Positions 24,920-34,157 are shown, counted from the stretch's first letter. The stretch is DNA of 37,468 nucleotides from Winogradskyella sp. (GCF_013213975.1 NZ_JABSST010000028.1:1-37468); one strand, 5' to 3'. The notes: a model not told the origin generated them from the letters alone. Numbers and translations: made by a program.

Positions 24920-26701
24920 ATGCCAACGGAATCAAAATTTTTTAAACGCTTGCTCATTTGGAGGCATAAGCACATATCAGAGAAAAATTTTGTCTTTTTA
25001 CTAAGTCTAATTATTGGATTACTTGCTGGACTTATCTCGGTGTTTATTAAAAACATCACCTTCGCCATTGAAGCAGTTTTTGAACAGGGTATTATTCATT
25101 CAGAAAATAGTATTTATTTTATTTTACCAATTATTGGGTTATTCCTTGTCTATCTGTTTGCAAAGTATATTTCAAAGCAACCAAGTGAACACGCTATACC
25201 CTCTATTTTATATGCTTTATCTAAACGCGATGGCATTATTAGTAAGCGTAAAACCTATTTACCTTTAATAACCGCACAACTTACTGTAGGATTTGGAGGG
25301 TCGGTTGGATTATTAGGGCCAGACATTCTATCGTCATCTGCTTTAAGTTCAAATATAATTCGGCTTTTACATATAGATCGGAAGATGCGTAGTTTACTTA
25401 TCGCATGTGCTGCAGCAGGTGCTATAGCATCCATTTTTAAATCACCTATAGCCGCTATTATTTTCGCTATCGAAGTTTTTAGTCTCGACTTAACCTTCGC
25501 ATCTTTATTACCCTTGCTCATGGCATCAGTTTCATCAGTAATAACATCCTATTTTTTCTTAGGAGACTCTGTTCTGTTCGATTTTAATGTTACTGACCGT
25601 TTCGCAATTAAAGACACTTTATTTTATTTACTATTAGGTATTGCAACTGGAACAGCCTCTATTTATTTCTCGAAAATTTACTTTGGAGTTACATCGATAT
25701 TCAACAGAATCAAATCCACAAGATATAAACTAATTGTAGGTGGTTTGGCAATTGGTATTATGCTTTTCTTTATCCCGCCACTTTATGGTGAAGGTTTTGG
25801 ATTTATAAATAATCTCATGCTTGGAAATGATATTGAAGCCTTAGGCAATACTCCTTTTGATAAACATTTGGACAATATCTGGATTGTAATAGGATTATTA
25901 TTTGGAATCACCATTTTTAAAGCGATTGCCATGACCACAACCTTTGCTGCAGGTGGTACCGGTGGAATTATTATCCCGACATTAGTTATGGGTAGTGCTC
26001 TTGGTAATGTTGTTGCTAAGGTTATTAATAATTGTGGTTTAGGGTTTAATGTATCTGAAGCCAATTTTACTTTAATTGGCATGGCTGGACTAATTGCTGG
26101 TGTATTACATGCGCCTTTAACTGCTATATTCTTAATTGCTGAAATCACTGGAGGTTACGAACTATTCGTACCACTAATGATTACAGCATCTATGTCATTT
26201 ATTATAAATAAAAATGGTTTGGACCATACGATCTATACCAAAGAGCTTTTAGAAAGAGGTGCTTTAATAACTCAAAACAAAGACAAAAGTATACTTACTC
26301 TAATGAAACTAGATACGGTTATAGAACAAAATTTTATAAAGTTACAGCCTAGCATGACCTTAGGAGAAATGCTCAAAGAAGGGGTTTCCAAGTCAAATAG
26401 AAATTTGTTTCCTATTACGGATAATAAGGATAATTTAGTGGGCATTATTTTACTTGATGATATACGATCTGTGATGTTTGAGCAGGCACTTTATAATTCA
26501 ACAACAGTAGAAACCTTTATGCAAAGGCCACCTGAAATTATCTATTATGATGAAGACTCTATGGAACGGGTAATGACAAAATTTCAAACCTCGGGTGCAT
26601 GGAATTTACCTGTAATTAAAAATAACAAATACTATGGATTTATTTCTAAATCCAAATTACTCACCGCCTATCGTAAAGAATTGATTAATTTTACATCATA
26701 A
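24920..26701 (+). CDS. ClC-type chloride channel/transporter with C-terminal CBS pair
   Basis: 593 residues. The ClC membrane domain (about 1-445) shows GGSVGLLGPDILSSSA in place of the usual GREGP-type gate, the helix with IIFAIEVFSLDL, and GGTGGIIIPTLVMGSALGN near the second half-channel. A tandem CBS domain (about 460-590) follows and could bind nucleotides. Two functional glutamates of proton-coupled ClC exchangers appear replaced: the external gating Glu by L132 and the internal proton Glu by V186 (after E185). The protein may therefore be a passive anion channel. The nearby 81-aa gene starts 13 bases after the stop and is probably co-transcribed. Confidence 0.92.
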   Translation: MPTESKFFKRLLIWRHKHISEKNFVFLLSLIIGLLAGLISVFIKNITFAIEAVFEQGIIHSENSIYFILPIIGLFLVYLFAKYISKQPSEHAIPSILYALSKRDGIISKRKTYLPLITAQLTVGFGGSVGLLGPDILSSSALSSNIIRLLHIDRKMRSLLIACAAAGAIASIFKSPIAAIIFAIEVFSLDLTFASLLPLLMASVSSVITSYFFLGDSVLFDFNVTDRFAIKDTLFYLLLGIATGTASIYFSKIYFGVTSIFNRIKSTRYKLIVGGLAIGIMLFFIPPLYGEGFGFINNLMLGNDIEALGNTPFDKHLDNIWIVIGLLFGITIFKAIAMTTTFAAGGTGGIIIPTLVMGSALGNVVAKVINNCGLGFNVSEANFTLIGMAGLIAGVLHAPLTAIFLIAEITGGYELFVPLMITASMSFIINKNGLDHTIYTKELLERGALITQNKDKSILTLMKLDTVIEQNFIKLQPSMTLGEMLKEGVSKSNRNLFPITDNKDNLVGIILLDDIRSVMFEQALYNSTTVETFMQRPPEIIYYDEDSMERVMTKFQTSGAWNLPVIKNNKYYGFISKSKLLTAYRKELINFTS

Positions 26702-26714
26702 AACGTACCTTCAA

Positions 26715-26960
26715 ATGAAACCAATTCATAGTGTTACTCTAATTGCTTTTATTGCTTCTATTGGGAGTATATTTTGCGGCTTTATTCTAGAGGTTGAGTA
26801 CTCACAAAAACTCATCGGCTTTGGAGTGCTAGGTTTATTTTTAGTGGTTTTCCCATTATTTTCTTATTACCGATGGAAAGGAAAAAACGTTAATGATTAC
26901 ATGTTAACCAAGGAAAATCTTGAAAAAATGCGTGAAAATCAGAAGCAGAACGAACATTAA
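26715..26960 (+). CDS. Small two-helix membrane protein
   Basis: 81 residues. Two hydrophobic segments, about 6-24 and 33-51, are joined by a short loop (LEVEYSQK). A charged, likely helical C-terminal tail follows (about 60-81, LTKENLEKMRENQKQNEH) and should be cytoplasmic. I do not recognise the family. It lies 13 bases after the ClC gene, so shared transcription is likely, and an accessory role to the channel can only be guessed. Codon use is like the neighbours. No terminator is obvious before the cold-shock gene promoter. Confidence 0.72.
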   Translation: MKPIHSVTLIAFIASIGSIFCGFILEVEYSQKLIGFGVLGLFLVVFPLFSYYRWKGKNVNDYMLTKENLEKMRENQKQNEH

Positions 26961-26997
26961 GAAAATGTAACTTTTTGAAATAAAAGACGTTATTTCC

Positions 26998-27026
26998 TTT
27001 GATTGAAATAATAAGCCTTACCTTTA
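26998..27026 (+). promoter_or_regulatory. Promoter of the cold-shock gene
   Basis: TTTG (26998-27001) and TACCTTTA (27019-27026, 7 of 8 for TAnnTTTG) are 17 bases apart. The 15-mer AGCCTTACCTTTACA that contains the -7 box is repeated exactly before dxs at 30603. The predicted leader is about 20 nt, much shorter than the long cold-responsive leaders of enterobacterial cspA. Confidence 0.65.
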
Positions 27027-27050
27027 CACTTTAATTTTTATTTATTTATA

Positions 27051-27242
27051 ATGACTGGAACAGTTAAATTTTTCAATGATTCCAAGGGATTTGGATTCAT
27101 TACCAACAAGGAAACAGGCAAAGACATCTTTGTGCATGTATCAAATCTAAACGGTATCGAATTACGCGAAGGCGATAATGTAGAGTATACAGAAGAAGAA
27201 GGAAGAAAAGGCATGGTAGCTGCAAATGTGCAAGTACTATAA
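27051..27242 (+). CDS. Cold-shock-domain protein (CspA family)
   Basis: 63 residues, a single cold-shock domain. It has both RNA-binding motifs: KGFGFI (RNP1, about 13-18) and DIFVHVS (RNP2, about 26-32), and begins MTGTVKFFNDSKGFGFI as in all family members. It binds single-stranded RNA or DNA and acts as an RNA chaperone. The gene is monocistronic, with its own promoter and a strong terminator at 27263. Several paralogues are usual in a genome, so no specific csp letter is assigned. Whether it is cold-induced cannot be told here. Confidence 0.95.
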   Translation: MTGTVKFFNDSKGFGFITNKETGKDIFVHVSNLNGIELREGDNVEYTEEEGRKGMVAANVQVL

Positions 27243-27262
27243 TTATATAGCTTACAAGTTTC

Positions 27263-27290
27263 AACGCCCAACAATAGTTGGGCGTTTTTT
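27263..27290 (+). terminator. Rho-independent terminator of the cold-shock gene
   Basis: AACGCCCAAC (27263-27272), loop AATA, GTTGGGCGTT (27277-27286), and a six-T run. It fills nearly all the space between this gene and the convergent tadA stop at 27293. Confidence 0.93.
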
Positions 27291-27292
27291 AT

Positions 27293-27742
27293 TTAATTAA
27301 GATTGCGTTTTTCTATTAAAAAGCGTTTCAACAAGGTTGACGCTTCATCCGCAAGAACACCACTAACAACTTTCGTCTTTGGATGTAATTTAGTTCCTAG
27401 AGTATTATAACCGCGTTGCTCATCAGAAGCCGCGTAAACGAGTTTGGAGATTTGGCTCCAATACAAAGCACCAGCACACATCTGGCATGGCTCCAAGGTT
27501 ACATACAAAGTACAATTGGTTAAATATTTTCCTCCCAAAAAATTTGCTGCCGAAGTTATTGCTTGCATTTCAGCATGTGCAGTAACATCGTTCAATAATT
27601 CAGTAAGATTATGTGTCCTTGCAATGATCCTGTCTTTCACAACAATAACAGCACCAACAGGAATTTCGCCCTTTTCATAAGCTACTTCCGCTTCTTGTAA
27701 TGCTTTCCGCATGAAGTATGTGTCATCAAAAGGGCTAATCAT
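27293..27742 (-). CDS. tadA: tRNA-specific adenosine deaminase
   Basis: 149 residues. The zinc site is complete: TAHAEMQAI (His and catalytic Glu, about 55-63) and PCQMCAGAL (two Cys, about 86-94). Upstream is the KGEIPVGAVIV strand seen in all TadA proteins. It deaminates the wobble adenosine of tRNA-Arg(ACG) to inosine. Its start is 13 bases after the stop of the M36 protease gene on the same strand, though they are functionally unrelated. The length matches the family and there is nothing odd in it. Confidence 0.95.
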   Translation of the reverse strand: MISPFDDTYFMRKALQEAEVAYEKGEIPVGAVIVVKDRIIARTHNLTELLNDVTAHAEMQAITSAANFLGGKYLTNCTLYVTLEPCQMCAGALYWSQISKLVYAASDEQRGYNTLGTKLHPKTKVVSGVLADEASTLLKRFLIEKRNLN

Positions 27743-27755
27743 ATTTTAAAACACC

Positions 27756-30380
27756 TTAGTTCTTAATAACTTTTTCTACAAAATTGAAGTTCTCACCACT
27801 GATTGATAAAATATAAATACCATCTTGGAGATTCGCAGTATTAATTGAAATAGTATCAATTAAATTACGCTTTATGTTCAGTACCTCTCTTCCATTCAAA
27901 TCTGTTAGTTTAATCGTCGCATTTCCTAAACTAACCTTTGTCGAAATAGACAATTCTGTTTGTGTTGGATTAGGATACACTTCCAAAGTATTACTAGAAA
28001 ACTCTTCAACACTTAAACTAGAACAATTTGCTAAGGATGGATCTGTACTTGGTGGCACTGAAAAATCTTCTACCTGATCTGATCTAGAACCCGATGAACC
28101 TTGTGTAGCATTCAGTCCAAGTCCTCGGGCAGCGAACACTTCCCAAATCATACATTGATCTTCTCCTCCCATAGCCGCGTCTGCAGCTAATAGTGCATCT
28201 CGTCCATCTATAAATCCTGGCTGACATGGTTGAAGCTTTAAACCATCTGTAACCAGCTGGATTACTTTGTTATTTCCACCTGTTCCGTTATAAAGATCAG
28301 GATCAAATCCATATTTATCAATGTACGCCCATGTTAAATCCCACAAAACAGTGGCCCAAACAAATCCAACACCATGTGGTACGGATAACCCAGGGTTATT
28401 TGTATCGCCGTACGTAAATCCATTAACAACTAAATCTGGACTGTAGCGTGCAGGTCTAATACCACCTCCAGTAGTTGGCTGGCTAACTGCGAATGTTCCT
28501 ATACCTCTTGCATCACCAGGTGAATCAGATGCACTCATAGTTATCATTAATCCGAACCAATCAGACCATCCTTCACCCATTTGTTCTTCATTAAACAGAC
28601 AACCTGCAGCACCTGCTCCACCAGTCAATCTTGTTGAAATTCCATGGCCATATTCATGTGCAACAATACCATTATCAAAATCACCATCAATTAAAAATGG
28701 ACCATTATTTGCTAAAGTTGCAGACAGGGTTTGTCCTCCTAATAAGGCTGCTATAATGGCTTCACCATCAGTTTGATTTACCATAATTGAAGGAATCGTA
28801 ACTTGATTTCCAACGGCACCACCACCCATAGTAATGGTAGCACCAGGTTCATTATTAACAATCACAGCTGCAACAGCTCCGGCATTTTCAGCAGCTCTTA
28901 CTTTAAAACCAAATTCGCAAGAACCCCTTCTTATAACCGCAATACTACCATTTAAGGCTCCTGTATTGGTCAATGGATCACAAGCATCATTTACATCTGG
29001 AGTAAAGTCTGAGGCAAGTGCTAAATTAGCTGTAATTGGTGTGGTTGTTAATCCACTTCCAAATGTGGCTTCACTACCGTCATAACTTCCTGCCACAGTT
29101 CCATTATTAATGGTTAGAGGTTCATTTAATCCCCCTGACGGTGTCCATAAGAACATTGTCATCGTTGGATTTTGCCCATCAGGTGGAGTTCCGAAAGTAG
29201 CATTGTTTTGCCCGCTTCCATCTTGAGCATCTGCATTAACAGAATCACTACCAACACCCATTCCTGTATAATTTGTTTCTTGGAAATTTCCTGATGCTTC
29301 GTCAAAACCATAATGATGCCAGATATCATGCATCATATTATTGGTATAAAACAGATTTGTAACCGAAACATCTTCATAATTTTCAGGTGGTTGATTTATA
29401 TCTAAAGGAAAATCGAAGTTTAAAGCATTTGTTCCATCAGGTGAAAAACCAATTGTGAACGGTAAACCATCTCTATCTTCTTGAGCCCACACATTGTTAC
29501 CTCTAGTTACTGTATGCTCTGGTCCTGCAATACCGTTAGTATCATGCCACCCAAATGGAGAGGCAGAAGGACTTGCTGGGTTAACAACTATTTGACGAGA
29601 ACCATGATTAGGACTTTCGACTGGAAGTGCAAATACGTTATACCTTGCTCCATCAACTAACATTGAAGAGGAGGAATTGACAACATCGAAAAAGTTCGTA
29701 TCTATCTCTTGCCTTTCATGTGTATGAGGCTCACCAAAATCGCAACTCAACACTAAATTATTTACATCAAGTAACTCACTAGTCGCTGCATCTATTCTCG
29801 CACTGTACCAATGGGTATTATCACTTGCGTAAATAATGACGTCCCAAGCTAATTTTAATTGGTCATTTACTTGAGCATAAACCAGTTCTACAGGAATATT
29901 CCTAGTTGATACATTTCCATTAGAAAATTCATAGGCATAACCTTCTTTAGAAAGTTGCGTTAAATTCTCTGGCGTACCAAGTCCAAAATGGTTTGCTAGG
30001 GTCTGAATGGCAGATGCTGGAGTTAATTGAGGGGCATTTGAATTAGCCTTTGCAGAAATATCAGAAATTAATCGATTTGCATAATACTGGATCGCACGAT
30101 CTTTAATAGCAACCGTAGAAATAGCATTGTAAATTCTAATCCCTTCATAGGCTTGATTAATATAGACATACGTCAAACCATTACTTCTAGAGTAAGATTT
30201 ATTATTAATTACAATTTCTTCAAAATCTTTAGTGTCTAAATTCATCTCTCCTTTATGTTCATCTAAATAGGACGCAATAATCGCCTCTATTTCTGAGATT
30301 TGTAAATTATTCTGACTATAAACAAACGAAGATGTTAATGAAAGACATAAAAAGGTCTGTAGAAGGTATTTTCTAATCAT
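27756..30380 (-). CDS. Secreted M36 (fungalysin-like) metalloprotease with PA and T9SS sorting domains
   Basis: 874 residues from the ATG at 30380, which puts a signal peptide first (MIRKYLLQTFLCLSLTSS, then FVYSQ). An in-frame ATG 16 codons upstream is unlikely. An FTP-like propeptide (about 25-200) is followed by the M36 catalytic domain. The zinc motif is VAHEYGHGISTRL and the downstream ligand is in EQMGEGWSDWFGL. A PA domain is inserted before the zinc motif (RGSCEFGFKVRAAENAGAVA). The last ~75 residues are a type A T9SS sorting domain (LEVYPNPTQTELSIS, then DLNGREVL and a final FVEKVIKN). It should be exported by Sec, then type IX, to digest extracellular protein. Confidence 0.95.
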   Translation of the reverse strand: MIRKYLLQTFLCLSLTSSFVYSQNNLQISEIEAIIASYLDEHKGEMNLDTKDFEEIVINNKSYSRSNGLTYVYINQAYEGIRIYNAISTVAIKDRAIQYYANRLISDISAKANSNAPQLTPASAIQTLANHFGLGTPENLTQLSKEGYAYEFSNGNVSTRNIPVELVYAQVNDQLKLAWDVIIYASDNTHWYSARIDAATSELLDVNNLVLSCDFGEPHTHERQEIDTNFFDVVNSSSSMLVDGARYNVFALPVESPNHGSRQIVVNPASPSASPFGWHDTNGIAGPEHTVTRGNNVWAQEDRDGLPFTIGFSPDGTNALNFDFPLDINQPPENYEDVSVTNLFYTNNMMHDIWHHYGFDEASGNFQETNYTGMGVGSDSVNADAQDGSGQNNATFGTPPDGQNPTMTMFLWTPSGGLNEPLTINNGTVAGSYDGSEATFGSGLTTTPITANLALASDFTPDVNDACDPLTNTGALNGSIAVIRRGSCEFGFKVRAAENAGAVAAVIVNNEPGATITMGGGAVGNQVTIPSIMVNQTDGEAIIAALLGGQTLSATLANNGPFLIDGDFDNGIVAHEYGHGISTRLTGGAGAAGCLFNEEQMGEGWSDWFGLMITMSASDSPGDARGIGTFAVSQPTTGGGIRPARYSPDLVVNGFTYGDTNNPGLSVPHGVGFVWATVLWDLTWAYIDKYGFDPDLYNGTGGNNKVIQLVTDGLKLQPCQPGFIDGRDALLAADAAMGGEDQCMIWEVFAARGLGLNATQGSSGSRSDQVEDFSVPPSTDPSLANCSSLSVEEFSSNTLEVYPNPTQTELSISTKVSLGNATIKLTDLNGREVLNIKRNLIDTISINTANLQDGIYILSISGENFNFVEKVIKN

Positions 30381-30602
30381 AGCAATTAAATAATGTTTAA
30401 TTAATAATGTATGTCGAAGTGACAGCACATTATATACAATTTGTTTTTTTCAAAAATAAGGAATCATTAAGGAATTATAAAATATTACCACTATTACCTA
30501 ATGAATTGAAAATTATATACAAGTTTTATTGAATTCGTGATAAAATAGAATTGCTCATTACTAAATAAAGTCTTACCAAATTCTGTCTTTTTAAATTTAA
30601 AA

Positions 30603-30617
30603 GAGCCTTACCTTTAC
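30603..30617 (+). promoter_or_regulatory. Promoter-like 15-mer before dxs
   Basis: AGCCTTACCTTTACA is identical to the sequence in the cold-shock promoter (27013-27027). Its TACCTTTA (30609-30616) is a 7-of-8 match to the -7 consensus. The GTG start of dxs follows four bases after the box, so the message may be leaderless. The -33 region (TTTT) is poor. Confidence 0.5.
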
Positions 30618-30620
30618 AAG

Positions 30621-32396
30621 GTGGAATTTTCAGGCTTAGAACATATAAATTTTCCTAAGGATCTTCGCAAGATCAATATAAAAGAGCTCCCTAATGTTGC
30701 TCAAGAACTGCGTGATTTTATAATAAATATCGTCGCAACTAAAGAAGGTCATCTAGGAGCGAGCTTAGGTGTTGTTGAGTTGACTGTAGCATTACATTAT
30801 GTTTTTAATACCCCAAATGATCTTCTTGTTTGGGATGTTGGTCACCAAGCTTACGGCCACAAAATATTAACTGGACGTAAACATGTCTTCGAAACCAATA
30901 GACAACTTAATGGTATTAGCGGCTTTCCAAAACGTGAAGAAAGTGAATACGATACTTTTGGTGTTGGTCATTCCTCAACAGCAATTTCTGCCGCATTAGG
31001 TATGGCCATTGCCTCTAAGCTTAAAGGCGAAGCCAGAAAACATCATATTGCTGTGGTTGGTGACGCATCAATAGCTAGTGGTATGGCCTTTGAAGGTTTA
31101 AACCATGCCGGAGTAACAAATGCTAACTTACTTGTTATATTAAATGATAATGCTATTGGTATTGATCCGAGTGTAGGTGCTTTAAAACAATATTTAACCA
31201 ACGTAAAAAAAGGCACACAAAAACAAGACAATATTTTTGAGGCTTTAAATTTTAGCTATTCAGGCCCTATTGATGGTCATGATCTACCGCTGTTGATTTC
31301 AGAACTTGAACGATTAAAAAATATTCAAGGCCCAAAATTTCTGCATGTCATAACAACTAAAGGAAAGGGCTTAAAGCAGGCCGAAGAAAATCAAGTAAAA
31401 TATCATGCGCCAGGTAAATTTGATGCTAATACTGGTGAATTGATTCCTAAATCAAACACTGGGCAACCATCAAAATATCAAGATGTCTTTGGAGAAACCA
31501 TTGTAGAACTTGCTTTAAAAAATGAACGTATTATTGGTATAACACCTGCTATGCCAACAGGGAGTTCTTTAAAATTTATGATGGATAAAATTCCTGATCG
31601 TGCTTTTGATGTTGGCATTGCAGAACAACATGCTGTTACATTAGCCGCAGGAATGGCGACGCAAGGATTGATACCGTTTTGCAATATTTACTCCACTTTT
31701 TTACAAAGAGCTTACGATCAAGTTATTCATGACGTTGCCTTACAGAAGTTACCTGTTGTATTTTGTTTAGATAGAGCTGGTTTAGTAGGTGAAGATGGAG
31801 CAACACATCATGGAGTATTTGATTTGGCTTATCTTAATTGTATACCGAATATGATCATTTTTGCGCCAAGAGACGCTATCGCCTTAAGAAATATGATGTA
31901 TACGGCTCAGTTAGGTATTGACTTTCCTATTGCTATTCGTTATCCAAGAGGAAAAGGTCATGTCTTAAATTGGAAGGTTCCATTTAAAAAGCTTGAAATA
32001 GGAAAAGGTGAACGTTTAAAAAAGGGACATGACATGGCTATACTGTCTGTTGGAACCATTGCAAAAAATATTGAAGATGCCATTGTAGACGTTGATGTTT
32101 CTCATTACGACTTGCAATTTGTTAAACCTTTGGATGAAAAACTATTACATCATATCTGTAGCTCTTATAGCATCATAATAACTGTAGAAGATGGTACTAT
32201 AAAAGGTGGCTTTGGAAGTTCCGTATTAGAATTTGCCAACAAAAACAACTACAAGCTTCCCGTACATATCCTTGGTATAAAAGATAATTTTGTTGAGCAT
32301 GGTACGGTGGCTCAACTTCAAGAAAGTCAAGCATTAAGCGTTTTAGCTATTAGACAAAAAGTTGAAGCCTTACTCCTCCTTCTCAACAATAGCTAA
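30621..32396 (+). CDS. dxs: 1-deoxy-D-xylulose-5-phosphate synthase
   Basis: 591 residues, slightly shorter than the 620 of E. coli. The start is GTG: no in-frame ATG exists early enough to keep the N-terminal domain (LPNVAQELRDFIINIVATKE). Family motifs are VGHQAYGHKILTGRK, the thiamine diphosphate region GDASIASGMAFEGLNHAG with LNDNAIGIDPS, and DRAGLVGEDGATHHGVFD in the transketolase central domain. It makes DXP from pyruvate and glyceraldehyde phosphate, the first step of the MEP isoprenoid pathway. It connects functionally with the prenyl synthase at 15124. Its last 27 bases overlap the antisense-strand small gene ending at 32370. Confidence 0.96.
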   Translation: MEFSGLEHINFPKDLRKINIKELPNVAQELRDFIINIVATKEGHLGASLGVVELTVALHYVFNTPNDLLVWDVGHQAYGHKILTGRKHVFETNRQLNGISGFPKREESEYDTFGVGHSSTAISAALGMAIASKLKGEARKHHIAVVGDASIASGMAFEGLNHAGVTNANLLVILNDNAIGIDPSVGALKQYLTNVKKGTQKQDNIFEALNFSYSGPIDGHDLPLLISELERLKNIQGPKFLHVITTKGKGLKQAEENQVKYHAPGKFDANTGELIPKSNTGQPSKYQDVFGETIVELALKNERIIGITPAMPTGSSLKFMMDKIPDRAFDVGIAEQHAVTLAAGMATQGLIPFCNIYSTFLQRAYDQVIHDVALQKLPVVFCLDRAGLVGEDGATHHGVFDLAYLNCIPNMIIFAPRDAIALRNMMYTAQLGIDFPIAIRYPRGKGHVLNWKVPFKKLEIGKGERLKKGHDMAILSVGTIAKNIEDAIVDVDVSHYDLQFVKPLDEKLLHHICSSYSIIITVEDGTIKGGFGSSVLEFANKNNYKLPVHILGIKDNFVEHGTVAQLQESQALSVLAIRQKVEALLLLLNNS

Positions 32397-32540
32397 ATCA
32401 GTTTGCTGCTCTATCTGATCGACTTGAGCTGCTTCTGGAATAGACGGCTGTTTTTGAGTATTCGAAATATCATCTAGCATCAATAGGCAAGTCAAGACAA
32501 CCATAAAAATGACTAAGCCCCCAAGTATATTATTTTTCAT
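32370..32540 (-). CDS. 56-aa membrane-anchored peptide
   Basis: An ATG at 32540 opens a 56-codon frame. The N-terminus is MKNNILGGLVIFMVVLTCLL, a single hydrophobic helix or uncleaved signal. A short acidic, glutamine-rich tail follows (IEQQTDLAIVEKEE). A cysteine at residue 18 follows VVLT, not a good lipobox. I do not recognise it. Its stop lies inside the 3' end of dxs on the other strand, a 27-base convergent overlap. The typical membrane-peptide layout and the gap between dxs and dgt (223 bases), which it mostly fills, favour a real gene. Confidence 0.62.
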   Translation of the reverse strand: MKNNILGGLVIFMVVLTCLLMLDDISNTQKQPSIPEAAQVDQIEQQTDLAIVEKEE

Positions 32541-32619
32541 AAGTAGGTTTTTAAAGCTGATTATGAGATAAATAAAAACAATATGTCGTTAAAAAACAAA
32601 TTTAATCGATGAAACGCAC

Positions 32620-33960
32620 TTATAAAACCTGCCCTTTTAGCTTTTGATGTAAGAGCATGGCATTTGTATCGGATAGTTTAGAGATGTGCAAACATACCGA
32701 AAGTAGATTATCGTAAAGGGATTCTTGCTGAAGATTTACCGTCTCTGGTAATAGGTTTAATAACAGATAATCGTAATCTGATATCCGATTTAAATAGCAA
32801 TGATGCGCTAATCTTCCATAGGTATTTAACAACTGATTTAAAATTTCATATCCTGCAATTTCCTTATCAATCACCTCCTTAGAACGGTAAACGTTCTTGA
32901 TACTTAATTGAATAATATCAGCAATCTGAGCTTTGTATTGACTCACATCAAGTAAAGCTGTTTCAAATTGTCCAGATAATATGGCCTCTTCGTGTTTCAT
33001 AAAGATTGAAACTGCTTCATCAATTAATGCACTAATGGCCAGAGCACGCAAATAACTCACACGTTCTTGCGTTGTGCTTAAGGCATTGTAATTCTCAGTA
33101 ATAATTTTACCCTTAACTAACTTTATTAAATATTCCAAGGCGTAATCTTCATCTATAAGACCAAGGTTTATGCCGTCTTCAAAATCAATAATCGTATAAC
33201 AAATATCATCTGCAGCTTCCACCAAATAAGCCAGTGGATGTCTATTGTAATTGATATGCTCACGACTTCTACTAATTAAACCTAATTCCTGAGCGACTTC
33301 AATAAACATGTCTTTTTCACTTTGGAAAAAACCATACTTTTTATCTACAATATGTGATGTTGGCTTCTTGGGTAGGGATTCTTTAGGATACTTCATAAAG
33401 GCACCAAGTGTTGCATAACTTAAACGCAGCCCACCTGTTCTTCCCGCTCGACTCTCAGTTAAAATTTTAAACCCATTAGCATTACCTTCAAAATCACATA
33501 AATCTTCGTATTCTTTGTCCGTTAACTGGGTTTTAAATTTTGCTCCTTCACCATTTTTAAAATAGGCACCAATGGCGTTTTCTCCAGAATGTCCAAACGG
33601 AGGATTTCCAATATCATGTGCTAATGCTGCAGCAGCCACAATAGCACCAAAATCATTAATTTTATAGCCGTGTACATTTTCTAAATGTGGGTGTTTTTGC
33701 AGTAACAGCTTACCAACCTTACGTCCTAAAGAACGGCCAACAACGCTTACTTCTAAACTATGCGTAAGTCGCGTGTGTACAAAATCAGTTTTAGATAATG
33801 GAACAACTTGCGTCTTATCTTGAAGACTTCTAAACTCAGAAGAGAAAATAATACGATCGTAATCTACCTCGAATCCTAGGCGTGTTTCATCCTGTTCTTT
33901 TCTAATCCTTTTATTAGTATCACCGAATCGTTTTAGTGAGAGTAGTTGTTCCCAATGCAT
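32620..33960 (-). CDS. dgt: Deoxyguanosinetriphosphate triphosphohydrolase (HD family)
   Basis: 446 residues. The HD metal site is clear: RLTHSLEVS (H67), AALAHDIGNPPFGHSGENA (H115, D116, H124), and a later Asp in AADDICYTIIDFEDG (about 240-254). The N-terminus DETRLGFEVDYDRIIFSSEF is characteristic of Dgt. It hydrolyses dNTPs, classically dGTP, to the nucleoside and triphosphate, affecting the dNTP pool and sometimes phage resistance. The gene appears monocistronic. Identification is by family motif; nucleotide preference is assumed. Confidence 0.93.
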   Translation of the reverse strand: MHWEQLLSLKRFGDTNKRIRKEQDETRLGFEVDYDRIIFSSEFRSLQDKTQVVPLSKTDFVHTRLTHSLEVSVVGRSLGRKVGKLLLQKHPHLENVHGYKINDFGAIVAAAALAHDIGNPPFGHSGENAIGAYFKNGEGAKFKTQLTDKEYEDLCDFEGNANGFKILTESRAGRTGGLRLSYATLGAFMKYPKESLPKKPTSHIVDKKYGFFQSEKDMFIEVAQELGLISRSREHINYNRHPLAYLVEAADDICYTIIDFEDGINLGLIDEDYALEYLIKLVKGKIITENYNALSTTQERVSYLRALAISALIDEAVSIFMKHEEAILSGQFETALLDVSQYKAQIADIIQLSIKNVYRSKEVIDKEIAGYEILNQLLNTYGRLAHHCYLNRISDYDYLLLNLLPETVNLQQESLYDNLLSVCLHISKLSDTNAMLLHQKLKGQVL

Positions 33961-34157
33961 GGTCTAAAATTTATAAGCTGCAAGATAGATAATTTGATAT
34001 AGAATCGAATAGTAAATTCTAGGTCCAAATACCTTAATTCTAATGTTAACAAATTGTTTCCTTAACATAAATACGCTTAATACTCAGCTCACAGTATTCT
34101 CACCTTTTCATTGCAAATCTTTAATTATTGTGTAACCTCTAAATAAGATTATCAAAC

